NCBI RefSeq assembly: GCF_950295315.1
Contig: NC_080166.1
Span: 98,461,141-98,525,140, forward strand
Length of the DNA: 64,000 nt
Reading direction: 5' to 3'
From: Erinaceus europaeus
Lineage: Eukaryota > Chordata > Mammalia > Eulipotyphla > Erinaceidae
A program made the translations under genes and the position numbers. The notes beneath the pieces were generated by a model. The model searched no databases. It saw nothing but the letters and a program-made list of their open reading frames with translations, and was not told the DNA's origin. Shown here in pieces: positions 44,930 to 55,413 of this stretch (position 1 is the stretch's first letter; every line of letters begins with the position of its first letter).

Positions 44930-45452
44930 ATTCTCTCCTGAAGATGTATTCAAAGGAAGAAAAAGCACCTATCTCAAGAGCTCTATTTGCACCATGATCA
45001 TAGCAGCAGAATGTAATAGTCCAAACTTGGAAACAACCCAGATGCTCTTTGACAGATGATTGGCTAAGAAATTTGTGGTATATATGAATACCACTGAGCT
45101 ATTAAAAAAGATGAAATCCTTTGTTTCATCTTGGATGGAACTTGAAGGAATCCTCTTAAATGAGATAGGTCAAAAAAAGAGAACCAGATGATGTCACTTA
45201 TAGGTGGAACTTAAGAAACACGGACAAAAAGGGAAAATAAAAAGTGACTCCTGGACTGTGTCTGGTATGTTATACAAAAGTACAGGACTCTGTAGAAGGA
45301 GAAAAGAACGTAGAGAGAAAGTTGCATTCCTGGTACTTGGTGATGGAAAGTAACTTAAATTGGGGTAAGAGTGTTTTACAAACACCTATCATAGGGAGAA
45401 GAGTAACTACACCCATATGTCAACAACCACACTGTAGTTAAAAAAAAAAAAG
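44930..45452 (+). mobile_element. Old L1: ORF2 end and 3' UTR
   Basis: Translation fragments TWKQPRCS-like, LVYI(E)YHxAIKKDEI-like and WMELEGI-like (interrupted) mark the ORF2 C-terminus. The 3' UTR follows to a poly(A) at 45440-45452. More diverged than the hedgehog-type L1 copies. Confidence 0.75.
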
Positions 45453-45578
45453 TTATAGGATACCATGAATGGCTTGGATTTCAAGAGCCACCCTCATTCA
45501 TAGAAGGAAAAATAAACTATCCCCAACCCATCCATGGGTTATAGGGGGAATAGGAGGGGTAGTTAGAATAGGTGAATT

Positions 45579-45705
45579 CTGGGGCTGGGGAGATATCACA
45601 GTGGTTTGTGCAACAGACTCTCATGACTGGCATCCAAGAAATCCCAGGTTCAATCTCTGACATCACCATAAACCACAGCTAAAAATTACTCTGTAACACA
45701 TTCAT
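45579..45705 (+). repeat. SINE type E
   Basis: GGGGCTGGGGAGATATCACA, then GTTTGTGCAACAGACTCTCA and the B box CAGGTTCAATCTC. Confidence 0.75.
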
Positions 45706-45849
45706 TAAAATAAAATAGTGACTAAAGCGTCATCATTAAAGTATGCAAGTCTCTTCCTCTTATTCAACTTTTGTAGTTCTTACTTTGTCTGACAAGGTTA
45801 ACTCTGGAGTGATTGAAGGACCTGTAATAGGAAGTAGGTGAGTAGGGTA

Positions 45850-46580
45850 TCTAGGTCTAAGTAGGAACTGTTTCACTAGGTACTTTAAGGTATCTTTTTA
45901 GGTCTTTCTACTTGCTTGCTTTATTTGACTCACTGCAAACTATTGTGCACTTTTTGCTTTAAGGTATATATTTCCTTAACTTATGGATACATGTACATAT
46001 GCCCTATCTCATGGGTGCACCTGCATATTAGATGTTAGGCGCAGGTAAAAACTACTAAAGTCATGAGCCCTTTGGAATATACCTAAAATAGACCTACTAG
46101 CTTTTTCCAAAACAAGACCCCAAATCTTCATCTGCAATAGTTTTACCTTTAGGTTCCGGATTAGTCAGTAATTTGTTCTGCTTTCCATCTTAACTCTTTT
46201 CAGCCACCAGATTCCAGATTGCTATCATGATGCCAACCGGACTTCCCAGAGCAGACGACCCCACTAATGTGTCCTAGAGCCCCACCTCCCTAGATCCCTG
46301 CCCCACTAGGGAAAGAGAGAGACAGGTTGGGAGTATGGATAGACTTGTCAATGGCCATGTTCAGTGGGGAAGCAATTACAGAAGCCAGACTTTCCACCTT
46401 CTGCACCCCACAATGATCCTGGGTTCATACTACCAGAGGGTTAGAGAATAGGGAAGCTATCAAGGGAGGGGATTGGATATGGAGCTCTGGGGATGGGCAT
46501 TGTGTGGAAATGTACCCCTTTTATCCTATAGTCTTGTCAATATTTCCATTTTATAAATAAAAATTAAAAATACATAAAAT
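45850..46580 (+). mobile_element. L1 3'-UTR copy, diverged lineage
   Basis: ATACCTAAAATAGACCTACT, ACTAGGGAAAGAGAGAGACA, GGAAGCAATTACAGAAGCC and GGGCATTGTGTGGAAATGTA, with an A-rich end. Confidence 0.75.
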
Positions 46581-46603
46581 AAGCATATTAAAAAGTATAG
46601 ATG

Positions 46604-46812
46604 GGAGCCCGGGTGGCACACCTGGTTGAACATACATATTATTATGTGCAAGTATTTGGGTTTAAGCACCTAGTTCCCTCCTGCAGGGGAAAGTTTTACA
46701 CATATTAAAGCAGTGTTGCAGGTGTGTTTTTTTTCTCTCTCTCTCTTTTCCCCTTCCACCTCAGTTTCTCTCTGTCTCTATCCAATAAATGAATAAAAAA
46801 CTAAAATGTTAA
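46604..46812 (+). repeat. SINE type B, diverged
   Basis: GGGTGGCACACCTGGTTGAA head to TCTCTATCCAATAAATGAAT. Confidence 0.85.
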
Positions 46813-47258
46813 AAATTATTAAAAATATACGTGGATTTTGTGTAGTGTAACTGAAGCTAAATGACCCTTTTAATACAAGTGGCTTTCAGGAAACAATGCA
46901 CATTTGGCACTGTTCGTTTTTGCCTCCTAGTAGCTCCTATGATGAAGTATAAATTACCTAAATTTAGTAGATTTATTTTACCTCAGGTGTTGCCTGACTG
47001 TACGTACAGAGAGGCATGGGCTTTTATACTTCCACTGTTTTTCTTGTTTTATTTATTACATATAGAAGTTCTGATTTTCCAAGGTACTAAACATAATTCT
47101 GGCATAAACCTAAAAACAGACAATTCAGCAACTCAGGAGGTCAATTTAAAATTCAGCTTATGATGAGGTAGTGAAACCAATGCTTTTGATAATCTTTAAT
47201 GCACTGAAATCTGAACTTTTGTGAGTTTGTCTAGCTACTTGATTGCTTGTTTCTAAGT
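46813..47258. other. Single-copy sequence with an unassigned 100-codon frame
   Basis: The plus frame at 46861-47163 (100 codons) starts with a Met and has a hydrophobic middle (FILPLFFLFYLLHIEVLIF). It is AT-rich with no homology that I recognise, no Kozak context and no poly(A) signal nearby. Probably chance. Confidence 0.25.
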
Positions 47259-47312
47259 GTACAATGGAAAGATAATTGTCATGCCAATATGACAATTATC
47301 TTTACATTGTAC
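47259..47312. other. Near-perfect hairpin, 24-nt arms, 6-nt loop
   Basis: Arm 47259-47282 begins GTACAATGGAAAG. Arm 47289-47312 is its reverse complement except for one base (G versus T at arm position 9). The loop is GCCAAT. Confidence 0.92.
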
Positions 47313-47518
47313 TTTTAACTTAAGAAAACAAACTCTCTAAATTAGGAAAAAAGTTCTAGATGGCTTTAATGGGATTCATCTTTTTGCTGCTCCCATAAAT
47401 CTTACCTTTTTTAAGGTCAAGAATTCACTTTATAATCATGATACACTTTTTTTAAATTTCATATCACACACATACATGCACACATATACTATCCCCATTA
47501 GATCAATCTAATGGATTA

Positions 47519-47655
47519 TCTTCTTTATTACATTATTGAGATATAATTCACATATACCATTCTAGTAGTTTCAGGTATATAATACAATGATTTGATATTT
47601 GCAAACATTATGAAATGATCAAAATATTTCTGCTAACTTCTGTCACCTAGTAACA
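47519..47655 (-). mobile_element. Ancient L1 3' end
   Basis: TTATTGAGATATAATTCACA is the hallmark of old mammalian L1 3' ends on the minus strand. Confidence 0.7.
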
Positions 47656-47661
47656 CTTTTT

Positions 47662-47812
47662 CTCTCTATTTTTTTTCTTTATTGGTGGGATTAATGGTTT
47701 ACAGTAGACAGTAAAATACAGTAGTTTTAACATGTGTAACATTTCTCAGTGTACCACATAACAATCTAACCCTTCCTCCCAGGGCATCCTCTGCCATCAT
47801 GTTCCAGGCCTA
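47662..47812 (-). mobile_element. L1 3' end, short-UTR lineage
   Basis: TTTCTTTATTGGTGGGATTA and CAGTAGTTTTAACATGTGTA parallel the minus copy at 26846-27040. Confidence 0.7.
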
Positions 47813-48500
47813 GTTACAATTTTACTATGACCAGTATTCAAAGCAGAAGTTCCATAGTTTATCAGCAGATAATAACAATAGATAAAAGAAAAGTTCAGTG
47901 ATGTCTCTACTCAATCAAATTTCACCTATAATGAAAACCCCACTATTTTTAATGATTCTAATAATGGGAAATAATTCTCAGCTCTCAATGGAGATTTAGC
48001 AAAAATTCCCTAGATAATTTCAGGTGCCTAAAAATGTCTACTGAGGCACCCAAATATTTTGAGGTATTTAGTAGGAAATCAGAGAACACCATGAAAGAAA
48101 TCTTCATGAACAATTATTGTTCTCTAGACTGAAACTCTGGACCTTTTCAGTACTTAAAGAAAAAAAGGGGGGGGAAGTTCTCCTTTCTGTAATATTAATA
48201 ACATGTTAAATACCTAACATATGGTGGTTGAGTATGCACACATCATTTTGTTTGCAAAAGATAATAATGAGACATTAATTGTGAGAGTTAATATGTGATC
48301 CTCATATTTATCCTTTTATACCTACTATGTCAAAGGTTACTGGGAATATTAACTGTTCTTAAAACACTCAGGTTCAAGGTCAAGCTTCTTGCCAGTAATG
48401 GTTAAGCATTTAGCAGATGTTGGTTTCAATATTTTTATATTCTCCCACAGTCAACAGACAAAGATTTCCTCTAAAAATTTCACATATAAAATTAAAACTG
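47813..48500. other. Single-copy sequence, no gene seen
   Basis: AT-rich, with short frames only. Confidence 0.5.
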
Positions 48501-48501
48501 G

Positions 48502-48785
48502 GGAGTCGGGCGGTAGCCCAGAGGGTTAAGCGCAGGCGCAAAGCATAAGGACCGACGTAAGGAACCCGGTTCGAACCCCCGGCTCCCCATCTGTAGGGGG
48601 GTTGCTTCACAGGCAGTGAAGCAGGTCTGCAGGTGTCTGTCTTTCTCTCCCCCTCTCTGTCTTCCCCTCCTCTCTCCATTTCTCTCTGCCCTATCCAACA
48701 ACGACGACATCATTAACAACAACAATAACTACAACATTAAAAAATAAGGGCAACAAAAGGGAATAAATAAATAAATATTAAAAAA
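48502..48785 (+). repeat. SINE type A, young-looking
   Basis: Keeps several CpGs (GGGTTAAGCGCAGGCG, GGTTCGAACCCCCGG) that older copies have lost. Confidence 0.92.
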
Positions 48786-48989
48786 ACTAAAAATGAACAG
48801 AATACTGAAATTAACCATATATTTCATCTTGTCACTTGGGGCAGAGATGAAACTAGAACTTTAATCCAGTTATTTAAATTAGAGTCCTATTCACTCAACT
48901 ACAAGTCAGTATCTTCCCCATTATAAACTGACCAAAATTTTTTCCCAGGTCTAAACATTTGCTACTTTTGGTGAACATTCTCATTAGTA

Positions 48990-49172
48990 TAAGAATATTT
49001 TATTTTATTTATTTTAAAGATTTACTTATTTATTTATTAGAAAGGTAGGAGGAGAGAAATGACCATCCCTGTGGTACACATGCTGCTGGGGATTGAACTC
49101 AAGACCTCATGCTTGAGAATCTAATGCTTTATCCACTGCACCACCTCCCGGACCACTATAAGAATATTTTAT
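48990..49172 (-). repeat. SINE type C
   Basis: GGGGATTGAACTCAAGACCT and TTTATCCACTGCACCACCTC. TATAAGAATATTTTAT on both sides is the target duplication. Confidence 0.88.
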
Positions 49173-49673
49173 GAAATTAAGATCTAACTACAAATAGATA
49201 GTCTCAGTACTACTTCACACATTTATTTAAATACAAAGCATTCAGAAATAACTGGTAATTGCACAGTTAAATGTTATTTCTTTATTTCTTATATCTAGGT
49301 TAGTGGAGTTTCTGGTAAAAGTTATATGGACTACATAGTAGATATAGCTTTATAATAAAAAGATATGTCAGGGGTGTGTATGTTATTGTACACTTTAGGG
49401 TCTCAGTGTAGGTAGACTTTATTCTGTGTCTTACATGGGTTAGCTGATTTGGACTGGTTTCCATTATAAATCAGAGAATATACTTTCGGTGACTTCAGTA
49501 TGGCCCAGAGTATTATCACTTTAGTAAATATGCTATGTAAACTTGAAAAAAGAATGTTGTCATTGTTGAGCTCAATGTTCTACCTGTGGGTTGTCTATCA
49601 AGTACTAGAGATCTGTAAATTTTGTCATTTATGTTTTCCACATCTGTGTAGCCTCTTATCTTTTCTTTTGTTT
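49173..49673. other. Single-copy sequence, no gene seen
   Basis: The 64-codon frame at 49500-49694 has no recognised domain. Confidence 0.45.
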
Positions 49674-50004
49674 GTTGAAAAATGTTTTTTTTAATTTAAT
49701 TTTATTTATTTTTTATTTATTTTATTTATTTATTCCCTTTTGTTGCCCTTGTTGTTTTATTGTTGTAGTTATTATTGTTGTTGTCATTGTTGGATAGGAC
49801 AGAGAGAAATGGAGAGAGGAGGGGAAGACAGAGAGGGGAGAGAAAGATAGACACCTGCAGACCTGCTTCACCACCTGTGAAGCGACTCCCCTGCAGGTGG
49901 GGAGCCGGGGTTCGAACCGGGATCCTTATGCCGGTCCTTGTGCTTTGCGCCACCTGCGCTTAACCCGCTGCGCTACAGCCCGACTCCCTGTTGAAAAATG
50001 TTTT
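49674..50004 (-). repeat. SINE type A, CpG-rich copy with target duplication
   Basis: GTTGAAAAATGTTTT at 49674-49688 and 49990-50004. The head keeps CTTAACCCGCTGCGCTACAG, so this is a recent insertion. Confidence 0.93.
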
Positions 50005-50818
50005 ATAAACATTTCCCACGAGGACCAGGAATTTGCCTAGACTTCTTTAATTCCTAATTTTCACAGACTACTTGACTGTGGGATGTGTACATTTCATTTT
50101 TCAAGTTAGGTTTTTTGTCTACCTTTCAAATTCTTGTTAATTCTATCGTATACTTAAGGTGTTGAAGGTAGCTATTTGGTTTATGTGTGATGATTCTATG
50201 CTGAAAAGAAAGCATCACTGTATTTATAAGGCTGCCACACTTAGATAAAATCAACTCAATTTCATGGGCTGAACTGCATTCTGTTGATCCTTATATTGAG
50301 GTTTTGTTACATGACAGTGAGTTGGCTGAAGGTCAGACAGATGGACAGTGGAAAACCTGTCAAATGGGTATTCATAGAGAGATGGATAACTGGATGGAAA
50401 TCACGCTAAGAATTTATAAGAGGGGCACATTCAGGTAGGACATATCAACATCCACCATCAGTCTCTCTCAGGATGATAAGGTGATTTCAACATGTAAGTG
50501 GACTGCTTGGTGAATTCATGGTTCTTGGTGAGGTGACAAATTGAGTTCATAAATGAGGACACATGGGGGATGAAAGATTGCAAAGTGATATTATCTCCAG
50601 TGTAATGGTTTGATAGAAGATTTAGATGGAAAACTGGCACGTGTTGTCTAACGTGGAAGGAGATTATAGAAGTGTTGTCTCACATGCTTTCACTAATATG
50701 TACTCACACTTAATGTGAAGGCAACCAAGGGATATTTCTCTCTAGAAATATAGATTTTTTTACCTAGTAATTTCAAGAAGTAGAGGTAGATGAGAATGTC
50801 ATTATAACTTCACAATTC
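50005..50818. other. Single-copy sequence, no gene seen
   Basis: No repeat or exon recognised. Confidence 0.5.
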
Positions 50819-50820
50819 AG

Positions 50821-50955
50821 GAACTGGGTGCTGGAGCACCTGGTTGAACTTACATGTTACAATGCAAAAGGATCCAGGTTCAAACCCCAGGCCCCCAACT
50901 GCAGGGGGTATAGGCAGGGAGGGGGGGAGCTTTACAAGCCATGATGCCTCTCTAT
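50821..50955 (+). repeat. SINE type B, 3'-truncated
   Basis: GGAGCACCTGGTTGAACTTA head and CAACTGCAGGGGG body, with a G-rich insertion (GGGAGGGGGGGAGC). Confidence 0.75.
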
Positions 50956-51246
50956 AAGAATATATTGGTTTCACTTCTCTGGAGGTTACTAAGACAACTT
51001 GCATTTTTCAGTATAACTTTTATTCTGATATGATATTCTAATATTCATATGTGTGGGGAAAGTGTTTATGAGTTTTTATAGTATATACTATCATTGCAAT
51101 ATTAAAGAACAGAAAGAAAACTGTATTTATCCAGTCATCAGCTAATTTCTATAACAAACAGTTTTACATGCTAGAAAATAATGATAAACTAAGTGAAATG
51201 GGCCAATGGTTGTAATGATATTACATATTAGATTACTTGTTTTCTT

Positions 51247-51631
51247 CAAAACCAAATTCTTTTTCCTCCTTAATGTTAATATCTTTTAAAAATTTTTTAT
51301 TTATAAAAAATAAACACTAACAAAAAAACAGGATAGGAGGGGTACAACTCCACACAATTCTCACCACCAGAACTCTGTATCTCATCCCCTCCCGATAGCT
51401 TTCTTATTCTTTATCCCTCTGGGAGTATGGACCCAGGGTCATTAGGGGGTGCAGAAGGTGGAAGGTCTGGTTTCTGTAATTGTTTCCCCACTGAACATGG
51501 GCATTGGCAGGCCTATCCATACCCCCAGCCTGTCTCTCTCTTTCCCTAGTGGAGCAGGGTTCTGGGGAAGCGGGGCTTCAGGACATATTGGTGGGGTCAT
51601 CTGCCCAGGGAAGTCTGCAAAACCAAATTCT
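51247..51631 (-). mobile_element. L1 3'-UTR insertion with target duplication
   Basis: CAAAACCAAATTCT at 51247-51260 and 51618-51631. The minus-strand L1 end starts at about 51295. Some 30 bp of non-L1 sequence lie between it and the left duplication. Confidence 0.85.
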
Positions 51632-52820
51632 ATCCCACAATGATTCATATCTTCAGGGTAAGTCTATAGCATAGTAAGTATTCTCTTTTACATATGGAAA
51701 CATTAATTTTATCCATCTCTTAAAATAGTTTTATAACCAGGTATCTCTGAATCCAAATTCTGATATATGTAAACCTTATCACAGTATTATTTTGTTCTGG
51801 TGAAAGAGAGACCTGGAGTAACCTAACAGATGTGAATGGTCTGTGTTCCATTATTTGAATTGGAACAGTTGATCAGACTTTCCCTACCTAAACAGTCCTT
51901 CCAAACGTCTACTGAGATACATACTAGAGTTTTTCCATATGCTAATAGTTTATAATAAAAAGAATTATATCACCAAAGAATTTGTAGTCAATCTAGATGT
52001 ATAGCATTACATTTTCAGAATTAATAAAAAATCAAAATCCACTAATAAACAAAGACAAGATGTAGCAAATAGCACTTCTATAGATTATAAAACTGAGACT
52101 TCAGAAATGCAGGATAAAACAGATGTTATCAAAAAGAAGTATAATCATTTGCTAGATTACATTTTTGTTTTAAAGTAAGTGGAAAGCAAAACAAATAAAA
52201 AATGTAGAAGTAAAAAATAAAGGATTTGCATTCCAAATCCAAGTGATAAACAACTAGTACTTTCATTTCACTCACATAATTGAATCCCTTCATTTCTAAA
52301 ATAGGAAAGTAGAATATTTGTCTTTCAGTCTTCTTTCTAGTTCTAACATGCTATATTTTTCTATAAATTAAAAAATGAAGGTCATAAGATCTCTATTGAA
52401 AAACTGATATGAGGCTGCATTTAAAAATATGGCATATAACACATGAAGCACCACACCATTGCTTAAGCTATTTATTGGGGGGGGGTGCTTAGTGTTAGGG
52501 AGAGAAAATAATTTAGTGGTGGCTGAAGTTTATTGGCATATATCTTGGTAAGATGAGAAATTGTACCCCTGTGACAACAGTCTTCTAAATCAACATATCA
52601 ACACAATTAACTAAAATAATAATTTGAGCTGATTTTGTTTGTGTCCTTCTTGAACCTGGGGCAAGAACTTCATAACAATAGAAGTTAATTTCACATTCTC
52701 AGATGACAAGAAACTAGTAGAATAAAATGTTAGCACTTGAGCTTTTTAAATGCTGCACTAAAATTTCACATGTGAGCAGCAGTACTGCCTGTGGTATCTG
52801 AGAAAGATTAGCATCATATT
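51632..52820. other. Single-copy sequence, no gene seen
   Basis: AT-rich, with an 8-G run at about 52480. Confidence 0.5.
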
Positions 52821-52897
52821 AGAAAACTTTTAGTTTGTGAGCTCCAGTGGCACAATCGGTTAGCGCACGGTACTTATACAGAAAACTTTTAGTTTGT
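52821..52897 (+). pseudogene. Retroposed 5' half of tRNA-Ile(UAU)
   Basis: 52841-52879 reads as the first 37-39 nt of the vertebrate tRNA-Ile gene with anticodon TAT: GCTCCAGTGGCACAATCGGT through the D loop and TACTTATA. It may include the first intron bases (CAG). The 18-mer AGAAAACTTTTAGTTTGT is repeated exactly at 52821-52838 and 52880-52897. There is no 3' half and no A tail. Two differences from the expected tRNA are CpG-to-CpA changes (GCAC for GCGC, twice). It cannot be a functional tRNA gene. Confidence 0.85.
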
Positions 52898-52934
52898 AAC
52901 AGTCATATTCCCAAGTATGCTAATGTGCAGCCAC

Positions 52935-53108
52935 TTGTTTAGTTGTTGTTCAATGTTGTTATTTGACAGAGAAAGCAGAAAGGCAGGGGGAAAAGTGAGA
53001 GACCACCATAGCACTGAAGCTTTCCTAAATGCAGTGGTCACCAGGCTTGAACTTAAGTCATACACATGGCAAAGCAGTGCACTACCCAAGTGAGATATTT
53101 TAATGGCC
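52935..53108 (-). repeat. SINE type D
   Basis: ATAGCACTGAAGCTTTCCTA and GGCAAAGCAGTGCACTACCC are the reverse complement of type D. Confidence 0.7.
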
Positions 53109-53324
53109 CTTGTCTATTCTTTTTACAACCTTTGGTATAAGACAACAGCAACAAAAAGGCAATGCTTTACATATTTTTATATTATAATAGTATTTACTGG
53201 AAACAGTCTGATACACTCATTGGATTAGTTGTTTATTAGCAAACTCTAGAAGAAGAAGCATATTTTACTAGGTACTGCCTTACTAAGCTGCTTGATACTA
53301 TGACCACTAACCAAAATGTCAGAT

Positions 53325-53530
53325 GTGGAGTGCTGAATCCTTACCATGTGCAAGGATTCAGATTTGCTCCCCTCACCACCATCCCACACTAACTGCAGGG
53401 GGACACTTCACAAGTGGTGAAACAGATCTGTGGATGTTTCTATTTCTCCCTGTCTTGCTGTGCCCCCCCCCCCCACACACACATACACACAATTTTTCTC
53501 TGCTCTATCTAATAACAAATAAATAAAGTT
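53325..53530 (+). repeat. SINE type A/B, diverged
   Basis: AACTGCAGGGGGACACTTCA, CAAGTGGTGAAACAGATCTG, a 14-C run plus (CA)n, then CTCTATCTAATAACAAATAA. Confidence 0.7.
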
Positions 53531-54134
53531 ATTCATATGAATTTTTAAAAGGTAATATACTATGACATTTTTAAAAATAACATGCTATGCATTCTAGATA
53601 TATTTCTACAGGAAGCATTAGGCATATGATTCCTTATGGATTATTCTTGAATTGAAAATGAAAATATTACCCTGGTTTCTGGAAATCACACAACTATTGG
53701 GACAGATTCAAACTATTTGGAAACCAACATCCCTAAAATGAAGAAAGAATTACTTCCTTTTTATATTCTTCACTCCTTTTCAACTCTTATTCCCCCATTG
53801 AAACTGACTTTAGATATGACATAGTATAATATCTCTAGAGTACAAATGAGGCCCTAAATATTTACTTAACATTCCCCAGATAGTACAGTTAGTTGACGAC
53901 AGATGGGAAATTAGAACCTAAGTAATTTGATTACTAGTACAATATTCCTGCTCCTCTATGTTGCCAAAATGACTTCTATGAAGGAAAATCAATGCATTTA
54001 TTGTAGCATTTTATTGACATTTTAATCTGTATCAACTGTAAAATGTAGTATTTTTTGTAACATAAAGTAAAATCCCTGCTAACTAAAATATGGCATGATA
54101 TCATATTGATAGTGGGACATACTTTCATCAAGAT
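53531..54134. other. Single-copy sequence, no gene seen
   Basis: AT-rich flank of the LTR element. Confidence 0.5.
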
Positions 54135-54434
54135 TGTCATTAAGGTTCGGGGGCTCCAGCTGGCTGGGCTAGCTTCACGGCAGCAGACAGAGACAACCAG
54201 AGACACACGGCTGGGCAGAGAAGCTTTATTCACGAGCGAGCAAACATGTGCTCTCCTGTCTTTCTCCTCTGGTGGCAGAGAGAGACCCTTAAACTAACCA
54301 CCACACAGATCTCTCCAGCATCCTTCTCTTTACGCAGCCGCACCAAGAACTCTCCAACCCCTTAGCATAGGGGGCGGGGAGAAAGAGGGCCCGCAAAACT
54401 AGCAAGGACCAAACCAATATGAAACATACCAACA
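54135..54434 (-). mobile_element. 3' LTR of the non-autonomous element
   Basis: On the minus strand it begins TGTTGGTATGTTTCATATTG and ends ACCTTAATGACA. The polyadenylation signal is the complement of TTTATT at 54225-54230. Confidence 0.88.
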
Positions 54435-54455
54435 ATTTCCCCCTTTTCTTTTTAA
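54435..54455 (-). promoter_or_regulatory. Polypurine tract of the non-autonomous element
   Basis: The plus strand ATTTCCCCCTTTTCTTTTT reads as A-rich then AGGGGGAAAT on the minus strand, directly before the 3' LTR. Confidence 0.8.
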
Positions 54456-55413
54456 CTAAATGTCCATAGTATCAGGGGTGTGGGGTGAACAGAAACCTAT
54501 ATCGTACAGGCATTTTCAAAAAAGAAACTGGCACAAACATGGAGGAACATGTAAGACAAGAACCAGTGTGCTACCAAGGGAAGGCCTGAGGGGGGCGTTT
54601 TTGCCTCTGTGGGCAAAACTTTATCAGCCTAAAAAAACATTTCTTGCCTCTGGGGGCTTTACTTGCCTCGACGGGCTTTTTTTTTTTTTTTTTTGGGGGC
54701 ATTACCTAGCATGGGGGGGGATGGCCTAGAATCTCAAGGCAGCTGGCTGCAGTCAGTCTTTGAGAAACCCAGCAGCATAAAGTGAAGCTGCTAGTTTTGT
54801 GAAAAGTGTCTGAGGCGTACCAGTGAGTCTGATAGAAGTGAGTCCAAAGCAGATGTCCACCGAAGAATTGCCAGGGGGTGAATTGTTGTACGTCTGTCCC
54901 GATGGGGAATGCCAGCCATTGGAATTCTGCTTTTCTGTAGAGAACTTGACAGCTGCAATTTACTTACTATGAAACAAAACTTGTAGCAGGTTAGAAGTTT
55001 ACCACAATTGATAACTCTATTATAATTGTTAGCATAACCATAGCACAATCTAACGTTTTTAATTGAGAAGGAATTTGAGAGTTTTACATATCAACAGCAT
55101 CTTTTTAACCTTTTGTTACACCCATTCAAGATGGAGACACACCCTAGGTGTGCGCTGTTTTTTTTTTTAGACTAACTTAGTTAAAATACATTGATTTTTA
55201 ACTAATTTTTAACTCAGACTTTAAATGTAAGTTAATTTTACCTTTATGAGAACTATGTTGAAAACCTTTTTCATTTAACTCTGTCTGGTAAGAATATAGC
55301 CTTAAAGTTACATTTTTAACCTTAAAGTTAATGTCACCAAACTTTAAACACACACGTAAACATGGTTTTTAATACACAAGGTGTTGTTTTCGGAGAGAAA
55401 CCTTTGTTACGAA
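54456..55413 (-). other. Non-coding interior of the non-autonomous element, 3' part
   Basis: No frame above 90 codons. Contains G-rich imperfect repeats around 54590-54720 (GCCTCTGTGGGC, GCCTCTGGGGGC, GCCTCGACGGGC) and a T18 run. Two blocks (about 54790-54950 and 54960-55040) resemble the class II provirus at 23095-23290 and 21430-21510. Confidence 0.65.

Noticed and set aside
46861..47163. 100-codon plus frame as a candidate membrane protein gene
   Set aside because: No homology, no codon bias different from the AT-rich flank, no promoter or poly(A) signal and no splice context. A chance frame is likely.
48502..48600. tRNA genes suggested by A and B boxes in many SINE heads
   Set aside because: The heads continue into SINE bodies and lack paired acceptor and anticodon stems, so they are tRNA-derived SINEs.
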